Part shown: positions 8,737 through 16,793 of the stretch, piece after piece
Layout of the letters: every line of letters starts with the position of its first letter
Numbering within the stretch: the stretch's first letter is position 1
Position numbers and translations under genes: made by a program
DNA from: Thermoanaerobaculales bacterium
GTDB taxonomy: Bacteria > Acidobacteriota > Thermoanaerobaculia > Thermoanaerobaculales > Sulfomarinibacteraceae
DNA length: 64,000 bases
Direction: 5' to 3'
Assembly: GCA_025456145.1 (NCBI GenBank)
Contig: JALOLD010000009.1
Coordinates: 1-64,000, forward strand
The notes under the pieces: generated by a model
What the model was told of the DNA's origin: nothing
Databases searched by the model: none
What the model saw: the letters and a program-made list of their open reading frames with translations, nothing else

Positions 8737-11064
8737 ATGAGCTCGCACCACCCCCGTCCCGTCGTCGCCGTCGCGATCGCCCTCGCGATCGCCTCGGCCC
8801 TTCTCACCGGACCGAGCTGCCAGGCCGAGGTCCTCGCCCAGGGCAACCTGCCCGGCACCTTCGGCCTGCGCTTCGGTCCGGACGGCAACCTCTACGTCTG
8901 CAGCACGGCCGGGATCGCCGTGCTCGACCTGGCCACCGGCGCGCTCGCCGACCTGATCGGCGCCGAGCGCGGCGTCGTCGGGCCCGAGGATGTGATCTTC
9001 GGTCCCGACGGGTCGATGTACTGGTCCGCGATGTTCACCGGCGTGGTCGGGCGGATGACCCCGGACGGCGGCGTGACGACCCAGATGATCGGGCCGATGG
9101 TCAACTCGCTGGTCTTCTCGGCCGACGGCCGCCTCTTCGCCACCGAACCGTGGATCACCGACACGCTGTGGGAGCTCGACCCGACGCTGGCGGCGCCGCC
9201 GACCGTCCTCGCCCAGGGCCTCGGTGGGGTCAAGAACCCCGAGTTCGGTCCCGACGGCAGGCTCTATGCCGCGCTGATGTGGGCCGACCGGGTGGTGAGC
9301 TTCGGCATCGACGACCCGGCGGGCACCCTCGAGGTGGTCGCCGAGGGCATCCCGGGCCCGTTCACCGCTCGCTTCGGCCCCGACGGCATGCTCTACGTCG
9401 TCGAACGGAACGGCTTCACGGTGCAGCGGGTCGACCCCGCGACCGGCGGCCGGGCCACCGTGGTCGAGCTGCCCTTCGGACCCGACAACATCGCCTTCGC
9501 CCCGACCGGCGCCCTGTTCGTGAGCTCGTACACCGATGGCGCGGTGGCGGTCGTGATGCCCGACGGGTCGCTCCAGGGGGTCGTCCCGGGCGGGCTCACC
9601 CTGCCCTCGGGCATCGCCGTCAAGGCACGCCCCGACGGCGAGTCGGTCTTCGTCGGCAACCTGTTCTCGCTGCGCGAGTACGACGGCGCGACCGGCGCGC
9701 TGCTCGGCGTCGAGCGCTACCGCTTTCCGGCGACCGTGTTCGGCGGCGCCATCTCGGTGGCGAGCGACGGCGCCGACCTCGCTTTGACCTGCTTCTTCCC
9801 CCCCGGACAGGCACGCGTCCAGCGCTGGGACCCGGCCGCCGGAGCCGTCGTCGAGGAGCTGCCCGGCTTCGTCTCGCCGATGAACGCGGTCGCGTTCGCC
9901 GGTGACCTGGTCGTCGTCGACCTCGGTCTGGGCCCCGGCGAGGCGCGAGTGGTCCGGGTCGGCAGCGGCGGCACGACGGTCCTCGCCGACGCCTCCGACC
10001 AGCTCTTCGCTCCGCTCGGGCTGGCCGCCACCGACGACGACCTGTGGGTCGGCGACTGGGCGACCGGGATGATCTGGCAGCTCGTCGCCGACGGCGTCGA
10101 GCTCGCCGCGCCGGCGCCGGTGGCACAGGGGCTGTCCGGCCCCGAGGGCCTCGCGGTCGACCGCGACGGCTCGCTGCTCGTCGTCGAAGGGACCGCCGGG
10201 CGGGTCGTGAGAGTCCGGCCGGAGACCGGCTCGGTGACCCCGCTGGTCAGCGGCCTCGCGCTGTCGATGCAGGGCGCCGGGATGCTCCCGCCGTTCGGCG
10301 TCCTCAACGGGATCGCGATCGGCCCCTCGGGCAGCATCTACGTCGCCGGCGATCTCGGTCCGCTGGTCTACCGGCTCGTCCCGAGGACCCTCTACCTGCC
10401 AGGCGCGGCCCACAGCTCCGGGTTCAAGGGCAGCGAGTGGACCACCGATCTCGAGCTCCACAACCGGGGCGACGCCGGGGCCTCGTACACCGTCGAGCTG
10501 CTGGTTCGCGGACAGGCGAACACCGCCCCCCCGGCCGTCGCCTTCGAGCTCGCGCCCCAGACGAGCGTGCGCTACCGGGACGCGGTCGGCGAGCTGTTCG
10601 ACATCGCCGGAGCGGGCACGCTCCGGGTCACCTCGGTGGGCGGTGACCTGCTCGCGAGCGCCCACACGCTCACCGCGGAGGGCAGCGGTCACTACGGTCA
10701 GTTCATCGGCGGCTTCGACGACGACGACGACGCCGGGCCGGGCGACGAGCTGCGTCTGATCGGTCTCGAGGCGTCGGCGTCCGCACGAACCAACATCGGC
10801 CTGGTCAGCGCGTGCGGGACGCCGATCACCGTCGACATCCGGACCTTCCTCGCCGACGGAAGCGCCGCCGGTGAGGTGCAGGTCGAGCTCGCCCCCTTCG
10901 CCAACGACCAGCTCAACGACGTCTTCGCGAGCCTCGGCGGCAAGACGGTGGGCGACGACCTCTATGCCACGGTGAGCTCGGCGACTCCGGGTGCGAGGTT
11001 CTTCGCCTACGCCTCGGTGGTCGACAACGGGACCAACGACCCGATCTTCGTCCCGGGTCGCTGA
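8737..11064 (+). CDS. Secreted NHL/SMP-30-like beta-propeller protein
   Basis: Signal peptide followed by repeated FGPDGxLYV motifs. Confidence 0.75.
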   Translation: MSSHHPRPVVAVAIALAIASALLTGPSCQAEVLAQGNLPGTFGLRFGPDGNLYVCSTAGIAVLDLATGALADLIGAERGVVGPEDVIFGPDGSMYWSAMFTGVVGRMTPDGGVTTQMIGPMVNSLVFSADGRLFATEPWITDTLWELDPTLAAPPTVLAQGLGGVKNPEFGPDGRLYAALMWADRVVSFGIDDPAGTLEVVAEGIPGPFTARFGPDGMLYVVERNGFTVQRVDPATGGRATVVELPFGPDNIAFAPTGALFVSSYTDGAVAVVMPDGSLQGVVPGGLTLPSGIAVKARPDGESVFVGNLFSLREYDGATGALLGVERYRFPATVFGGAISVASDGADLALTCFFPPGQARVQRWDPAAGAVVEELPGFVSPMNAVAFAGDLVVVDLGLGPGEARVVRVGSGGTTVLADASDQLFAPLGLAATDDDLWVGDWATGMIWQLVADGVELAAPAPVAQGLSGPEGLAVDRDGSLLVVEGTAGRVVRVRPETGSVTPLVSGLALSMQGAGMLPPFGVLNGIAIGPSGSIYVAGDLGPLVYRLVPRTLYLPGAAHSSGFKGSEWTTDLELHNRGDAGASYTVELLVRGQANTAPPAVAFELAPQTSVRYRDAVGELFDIAGAGTLRVTSVGGDLLASAHTLTAEGSGHYGQFIGGFDDDDDAGPGDELRLIGLEASASARTNIGLVSACGTPITVDIRTFLADGSAAGEVQVELAPFANDQLNDVFASLGGKTVGDDLYATVSSATPGARFFAYASVVDNGTNDPIFVPGR

Positions 11065-11237
11065 TCCGGCAGGCTCGGACCGGAGCCCGGGCGCCGCCGC
11101 CCGGGCTCCCCCTTTTCGGAAGGAGCCCGACCATGGCGACAGCGCGACGGCAACGGGGCGGCGGCGCGGGCCGCACGGGCGTCGTCGTCGCCTTCCCGGG
11201 CAAAGGGGCCGGGAAACCGGACTACAATGAGCCCACC

Positions 11238-13340
11238 ATGCGCCCCGAAGCCGCGCCCGTCCGCCGGCCGATCGGTCCGTTCCGGCTCGGTGACTGGACG
11301 GTTTTCCCCGATCGCGGCGTCGTCGAGTCGGCGCTCGGTGCCCGCCATCTCGAGCCCCGGGCGATGGACGCCCTGACCCTGCTCGCCGGCCGGCGGGGCG
11401 AGGTCGTCACCAAGGACGAGCTGATCGACGAGGTCTGGGAAGGTCGGATCATCTCCGAAGGGACCCTGACCAACACCATCGCCGAGCTCCGCCGGGCGCT
11501 CGGCGACGACGCCCGCCAGCCGCGGTTCATCGAGACCATCCCGAAGCGGGGCTACCGGCTGGTCTGTGAGGTCGGCGAGCCCGAGCCCGACGCGGACCAC
11601 GTCGGCCCGGCGCCGCCGGCCGTCGACCGGCGCCGGCGCACCGCGCTTCTGATCGTCGGTGTCGTCATCGTCGCCGCCGCCGCGATTGCCCTCGTCCGCT
11701 CGCTTCAGACCCCCGGGATCGACCCCGGACGGGTGCTGGTCGTGCCCTTCGCCAACCGTACCGGCGACCCGGACCTCGAGCCCCTCGCCGTCCTCGCCCG
11801 CGACCTCGCGGTGGGGGAGCTGACCTCGTCGGGCTTCGCCTCGGCGCTCCCGGCGAGCGAGGGCGCCACCACCGGCGACCTCGAGGCGGTGTGCCGGCTC
11901 GCGCGAGGGTACGGCGCCGGGATCGCGATCACCGGGGCGCTCTACCTGCACGACGGCGACCTGGCGGTCCAGGCGCAGCTCGTCGACGTGGGCGAGGGCG
12001 CGCTCCTCTACGCGATCCGACCGGTCGTCGGCTCGCGGGAGGCCGCCGGCGCGTCGGTCGAGGCGGCCACCCAGCGGGTGCTCGGCGCCCTCGCGACCCA
12101 CCTCAACGCCCACGCGCACTCCAACCTGCAGGCGCGACCGCCGGGCTTCGCGGCCTACCGCGAGTTCATCGCGGGCTCGGAGATCTGGACGGACGACCTT
12201 CCCGCCGCCATCCGCCACCTCGAGCGCGCGGTCGAGCTCGACCCGGACTTCACCTCGGCGCAGCTCAGGCTGGCGATGGCGCTCAAGGTGGCCGACCGCC
12301 ATGGCGAGGGGCGGGCGATCCTCGACCGGCTCGACCGCCGGCGGGCCGAGCTCACCGAGTTCGAGTGGCTCTGGATCGACGCCTTCATCGCCGACTTCGA
12401 GGGCCGCAGCCAGGACGAGCTCGCCGCCCTCGATCGGATTCTCGAGATGGCGCCGACCGACTGGACGGTCCACTTCCTGATCTCCGGGGTGTCTCTCAGG
12501 CTCAACCGGCCTCACGGGGCGATCGCGGCGCTGACCGCGCTGCACGACGCGGACCTCCCCGGCTTCGTGACCCGACACGGGCTGTACGCCGAGTCGTACC
12601 GCCGCCTGGCGACCGCCAGCCACATGATCGGCGACCACCGGGGAGAGCTGGTCGCGGCGCGGGACGGTCGGGGTCGGTTCCCGACCGACCCGGGGCTGAT
12701 GGCCGCCGAGGCGCGGGCCTGCGCCGCCCTCGCCGACGCGGAGGGTCTCGAGCGGTTGATCGCCGCGGCCGCGGTCACCCCGGCGGCGGGCAACCCGGCC
12801 CGGCTGCTCGTCGTCGCCGCGGCGACCGCCGCCGCCCACGGCCGGCCGTCCGAGGCGCGGCGACTCGCCGAGCGGGCGGTGATCGGGTTCGACGAGGCCG
12901 ACCCGGATGGCGCCCCGGCTGACGATCGTCTCGGTCTCGCCCAGGCCCTCGTCCTGCTCGTCGATCTCGAGCGGGCGCAGGCGGTGCTCACCGCGATCGA
13001 GGCCGAGCTCGGCGACCGGTCCGGTCGCCTGCCAGAGGCGGTCCGGGGCTGGCTCGGCGTCGTGGCGGCGCGACGCGGCGACCTCGCCACTGCGCTCGCC
13101 ATGTCGGACCGGCTCGCCACCCTCGACGCCGAGGCCTCGTCCGGCAACCCGAGCTTCTACCGGGGCGCCATCGCCGCCTGGCTCGGGCATCGCGAGGCGG
13201 CGATCGACCACCTCCGCGAGGCGCGCGCCGCCGGCTGGGGGGCCTTCGGACGGCTGCACGACGAGGAGCGAGGCCTGCTTGCCCCCCTCGAGGGAGTGCC
13301 CGAGGTCGACGCCATGCTCGGCCCCGAGACCGATCGCTGA
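11238..13340 (+). CDS. CadC-like winged-helix, single-TM, TPR-containing regulator
   Basis: OmpR-type wHTH (HLEPRAMDALTLLAGRRGEVVTKDELIDEVWEG..IETIPKRGYRLV), TM helix LLIVGVVIVAAAAIALV, then helical repeats. Confidence 0.85.
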   Translation: MRPEAAPVRRPIGPFRLGDWTVFPDRGVVESALGARHLEPRAMDALTLLAGRRGEVVTKDELIDEVWEGRIISEGTLTNTIAELRRALGDDARQPRFIETIPKRGYRLVCEVGEPEPDADHVGPAPPAVDRRRRTALLIVGVVIVAAAAIALVRSLQTPGIDPGRVLVVPFANRTGDPDLEPLAVLARDLAVGELTSSGFASALPASEGATTGDLEAVCRLARGYGAGIAITGALYLHDGDLAVQAQLVDVGEGALLYAIRPVVGSREAAGASVEAATQRVLGALATHLNAHAHSNLQARPPGFAAYREFIAGSEIWTDDLPAAIRHLERAVELDPDFTSAQLRLAMALKVADRHGEGRAILDRLDRRRAELTEFEWLWIDAFIADFEGRSQDELAALDRILEMAPTDWTVHFLISGVSLRLNRPHGAIAALTALHDADLPGFVTRHGLYAESYRRLATASHMIGDHRGELVAARDGRGRFPTDPGLMAAEARACAALADAEGLERLIAAAAVTPAAGNPARLLVVAAATAAAHGRPSEARRLAERAVIGFDEADPDGAPADDRLGLAQALVLLVDLERAQAVLTAIEAELGDRSGRLPEAVRGWLGVVAARRGDLATALAMSDRLATLDAEASSGNPSFYRGAIAAWLGHREAAIDHLREARAAGWGAFGRLHDEERGLLAPLEGVPEVDAMLGPETDR

Positions 13341-13418
13341 GGCGCGACCGACGGCTCGCCCGGCCGGCCCCGCCGGACCCCATGGCCCACCCGCACCGAG
13401 GTGGGCGATAATCCCCCG

Positions 13419-14660
13419 ATGACCACCGACTGGCGTCCGACCGCCCGGCTCGAGGTGCTCCGGCGGCGCGCCGAGATCCTCGCCGCGATTCGCTCGTTCT
13501 TCGCCTCGCGGGGGGTGCTCGAGGTCGAGATGCCGCTGCTCGGAGCGGCGCCGGTCACCGATCTCCACCTCCACGCCCTGTCGACCCGCTACCGCGGGCC
13601 GGGCCACGACGGCGGCCGCGAGCTGTGGCTCCAGACCTCGCCGGAGTTCGCGATGAAGCGGCTGCTCGCCGCCGGCAGCGGACCGATTTACTCGCTCGGC
13701 AAGGCCTTCCGCGACGGCGAGGCGGGCAGCCGCCACAACCCCGAGTTCACCCTGCTCGAGTGGTACCGACCGGGCTGGGACCACCACCGGCTGATGGACG
13801 AGGTCGAGGCGCTGCTCGCGGCGGTGCTCGGGGGCGGTGGCAGCGGCAGCGACAGCGACAGCGACAGCGGCAGCGGCAGCGGCAGCGGCAGCGGCAGCGG
13901 CAGCGAACAGTCGCCCACTCTGGATCGGTCGTCAACCTCTCCCTCGCCCCACCCTTCCTCCTCCCCCGTTCGATCTCGGGCTCGTCGGGAGCGGGAGCGG
14001 GAGGGGGAGCGGGAGCGACTCAGCGATGCTCCCGGGACGGTCGGCGCGTCCGACGCGCCGCCGCAATCCGTCCGACGGATTGCCGACGACGACTCCCACG
14101 TCGTAACCCTCAATGCCGAACGCCTCACCTACGCCGAGGCGTTTCTCCGGTACGCGGGGGTCGATCCCCACACCGCGCCGCCGGCCGAGCTCGCCCGCAC
14201 CGCCCGCGAGCGGATCGGCGGCGCCCCCGAGCTCGGCGAAGACCGCGACGCCTGGCTCGAGCTCCTGCTCAGCCACCTCGTCGAGCCCGAGCTCGGCCGG
14301 GGTCGCCCGACCTTCGTCCACGACTTCCCGGCCTCCCAGGCGGCGCTCGCCCGGATCCGCCTCGGCAGCCCGCCCCTCGCGGAGCGCTTCGAGGTCTTCG
14401 TCGATGGCCTCGAGCTCGCCAACGGCTACCACGAGCTCGTCGACCCGGCCGAGCAGCGTCGACGGTTCGAGGCCGATCTCGCCGCCCGCCGTGCCCGCGG
14501 CCTGCCGGTGGTGCCGCTCGACGAACGCCTGCTGGCCGCCCTCTCGCACGGGCTGCCCGACTGCGCCGGGGTCGCCCTCGGCGTCGACCGGCTCGTCATG
14601 CTCTCAGTCGGCGCCACACGGATCGACGAGGTCATCACCTTCCCCGTCGACCGCGCGTGA
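13419..14660 (+). CDS. epmA: EF-P--(R)-beta-lysine ligase (EpmA/PoxA/GenX family) with internal repeat-derived insertion
   Basis: LWLQTSPEFAMKRLLAAGSGPIYSLGKAFRDGEAGSRHNPEFTLLEWYRPGWD ... FPASQAALARI ... RFEVFVDGLELANGYHELVDPAEQRRRFE ... GVALGVDRLVML. Low-complexity insert between AAVL and RLTYAEAFLRY. Confidence 0.9.
   Translation: MTTDWRPTARLEVLRRRAEILAAIRSFFASRGVLEVEMPLLGAAPVTDLHLHALSTRYRGPGHDGGRELWLQTSPEFAMKRLLAAGSGPIYSLGKAFRDGEAGSRHNPEFTLLEWYRPGWDHHRLMDEVEALLAAVLGGGGSGSDSDSDSGSGSGSGSGSGSEQSPTLDRSSTSPSPHPSSSPVRSRARREREREGERERLSDAPGTVGASDAPPQSVRRIADDDSHVVTLNAERLTYAEAFLRYAGVDPHTAPPAELARTARERIGGAPELGEDRDAWLELLLSHLVEPELGRGRPTFVHDFPASQAALARIRLGSPPLAERFEVFVDGLELANGYHELVDPAEQRRRFEADLAARRARGLPVVPLDERLLAALSHGLPDCAGVALGVDRLVMLSVGATRIDEVITFPVDRA
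13836..14083. repeat. Repeat-derived insert inside epmA (hexamer tract, polypurine tract, element B copy 2)
   Basis: (GGCAGC/GACAGC)n tract 13836-13905, (GGGAGC)n tract about 13988-14017, palindromes GGCGCGTCCGACGCGCC and GCAATCCGTCCGACGGATTGC at 14043-14083. Confidence 0.85.
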
Positions 14661-14664
14661 GCTG

Positions 14665-14704
14665 GCAATCCGTCGGACGGATTGCGGCGGCGCGTCGGAC
14701 GCGC
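14665..14704. repeat. Double palindrome element B copy 3
   Basis: GCAATCCGTCGGACGGATTGC + GGCGCGTCGGACGCGCC, immediately after the epmA stop. Confidence 0.85.
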
Positions 14705-14727
14705 CGAGCGGTCGGGGGTGGCCGCAC

Positions 14728-14836
<109 letters not shown>

Positions 14837-14894
14837 GCTGCCGCTGCACAACCTCAAGTCCTCAAACCCCCAGGCCCTCAAGCCCTCATCGTCA

Positions 14895-14960
14895 GCGACC
14901 GCGCCGGCGGCGCGACGCCGGGCCGCTCGGCCGCCATGGCCGTGCGGCCCGGAAGGCCGG
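14895..14960. repeat. Palindromic element C copy 2
   Basis: gcgaccgcgccggcggcgcgacgccgggccgctcggccgccatggccgtgcggcccggaaggccgg. Confidence 0.8.
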
Positions 14961-15115
14961 GGCTCACAGGACCTGCTGCCGCTGCCGGGCAAGGTAGAAG
15001 AGGGAGAGGGCTGGTTGAACAACGCCGGGCCGCCCCGGCTTCGCCACCCCGGAAGGCCGGCGCCCCCTCGGACCGTTGTAGACTCGAAAGGCCTCGATCT
15101 CGGAGGAGAGCCGCC

Positions 15116-15682
15116 ATGAGTCCTCGACGTTGCGCCCTGATCCTGCTCGCGCTGGCGACGACGGTCGTCGGCATCCCGCTGGCCGCCGCCGGCGATCCGC
15201 CCGGCCGCGAGTTCACCGGCACCGCGGTGGTCGACGGTCCCCAGGGGACCCGCTCCATGCCCCTGACCCTGGTCGTCCACCGCTTCACCCCGGTGGCCGA
15301 GGTCCAGGAGCTCGGCGCCCTCCTCGAGAAGGGCGGGCAGGGCACGCTGCTCGCCGCGCTGCGCGGCCGCGCCGACGGCGAGCTGCGGCTCGGCGCCCTG
15401 ACCACGGAGATCGCCCTGGTGGCGACCGAGGAGACCTCGGACGGCTACCGCTACCTGTTCCTCAGCCCGCGCCGCATCCAGTTCAACGAGAGCCAGCTCG
15501 GCGAGGAGTCCCTCGACTACCCCTTCGGGATCGCGGTCTTCGAGGTCGACGGCTTCTCAGGCATCGGCGAGGGCAGCCTGCACGTCGCGGCCGCGCTCTC
15601 GATCGACGAGACCGGCCACATCGAGGTCGACGACTACGACGGCCGCGACGGCCACTTCCGCGACCTGCGCCAGGTCCGATAG
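15116..15682 (+). CDS. Secreted hypothetical protein
   Basis: Signal peptide MSPRRCALILLALATTVVGIPLAAA; RBS-like ggaggag upstream; coherent coding frame. Confidence 0.6.
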   Translation: MSPRRCALILLALATTVVGIPLAAAGDPPGREFTGTAVVDGPQGTRSMPLTLVVHRFTPVAEVQELGALLEKGGQGTLLAALRGRADGELRLGALTTEIALVATEETSDGYRYLFLSPRRIQFNESQLGEESLDYPFGIAVFEVDGFSGIGEGSLHVAAALSIDETGHIEVDDYDGRDGHFRDLRQVR

Positions 15683-15703
15683 GACCGGCGTGAAGGAGGC
15701 ATC

Positions 15704-16756
15704 ATGAGCGATCCGAAGACCACCGAGGGGCGGATCCCGCGCCGTGATCTCATCAAGCTCGGCACCGCGGCCGCCGCCGGATTCGTCGCCAAGGGGGTGA
15801 TCGGCGACGAGGCGAAGCGGCTGCCGCCCCTGCCGAGCAACCCGCTGACCCCGACCGCGATGCCGACCCGCAACCTCGGCCGGACCGGCTACCGGGTCGG
15901 GATCTTCTCGCTCGGCGGCCAGTCGGCGATCGAGAAGGCCGACAACTTCGAGATCGCGGTGCCGCTCATCGAGCGCGCCCTCGACCTCGGGGTCAACTAC
16001 GTCGACACCTCGGCGCGCTACGGCGGGGTCGACGAGCGCTGGTCCGAGCGCTACTTCGGCGAGGTCATGAAGCGCCGCCGCGCCGAGGCCTACCTCGCGA
16101 CCAAGAGCCACGACCGGACCCGCGACGGCTCGTGGAAGCTCCTCGAGCGGTCGCTCGAGCTGCTCAAGACCGACCACGTCGACCTCTGGCAGATGCACGC
16201 GCTGTCGCGGATGGACCAGGTCGAGGAGAGCTTCGCCCCGGGCGGCGCCATCGAGGCCTTTGTCGAGGCCCGCGACCAGGGCGTCGTCCGCCACCTCGGG
16301 ATCTCCGGTCACACCGACCCGGAGGTGCTCATCGCGGCGATCGAGCGCTTCCCCTTCGACACCATCCTGCTCGCCCTCAACGCCGCCGACCCGCACCACC
16401 TGAGCTTCAAGGCCAAGCTGCTGCCGCTGGCGGTCGAGCGCGAGATGGGGATCATCGGGATGAAGATCCCGGCCCGCGGCCTCATCCTCAAGTCGTGGAC
16501 CGCCCCGGCCGACCCCGAGTCGCGCTACGCCGGCACCGTGCCCGGCACCCTCGACATGCGCGAGGCCATGCGCTACGTGCTCTCGCTGCCGGTCAGCACG
16601 GTGATCGTCGGCTGCGACGACATCGCCCAGCTCGAGGAGAACGTCGCCATCGCCCGCGCCTTCAACCCGCTCAACGAGCAGCAGCTCGCCGAGCTCGAGA
16701 CCCGGGCCGAGCCGGTCCACAAGCAGGCCCTGTTCTTCCGCAACTGGAACGGGTGA
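15704..16756 (+). CDS. Tat-exported aldo/keto reductase
   Basis: RRDLIKLGTAAAAGFVAKG Tat-like N-terminus; NLGRTGYRVGIFSLGGQSAIE, GVNYVDTSARYGG. Confidence 0.85.
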   Translation: MSDPKTTEGRIPRRDLIKLGTAAAAGFVAKGVIGDEAKRLPPLPSNPLTPTAMPTRNLGRTGYRVGIFSLGGQSAIEKADNFEIAVPLIERALDLGVNYVDTSARYGGVDERWSERYFGEVMKRRRAEAYLATKSHDRTRDGSWKLLERSLELLKTDHVDLWQMHALSRMDQVEESFAPGGAIEAFVEARDQGVVRHLGISGHTDPEVLIAAIERFPFDTILLALNAADPHHLSFKAKLLPLAVEREMGIIGMKIPARGLILKSWTAPADPESRYAGTVPGTLDMREAMRYVLSLPVSTVIVGCDDIAQLEENVAIARAFNPLNEQQLAELETRAEPVHKQALFFRNWNG

Positions 16757-16793
16757 GGGCCCTCGCCGACCGCCCGTCGGATCTCCCCCGGGA

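Noticed and set aside
11007-13787. 926-aa minus-strand ORF
   Set aside because: Antisense to the winged-helix regulator; compositional artefact.
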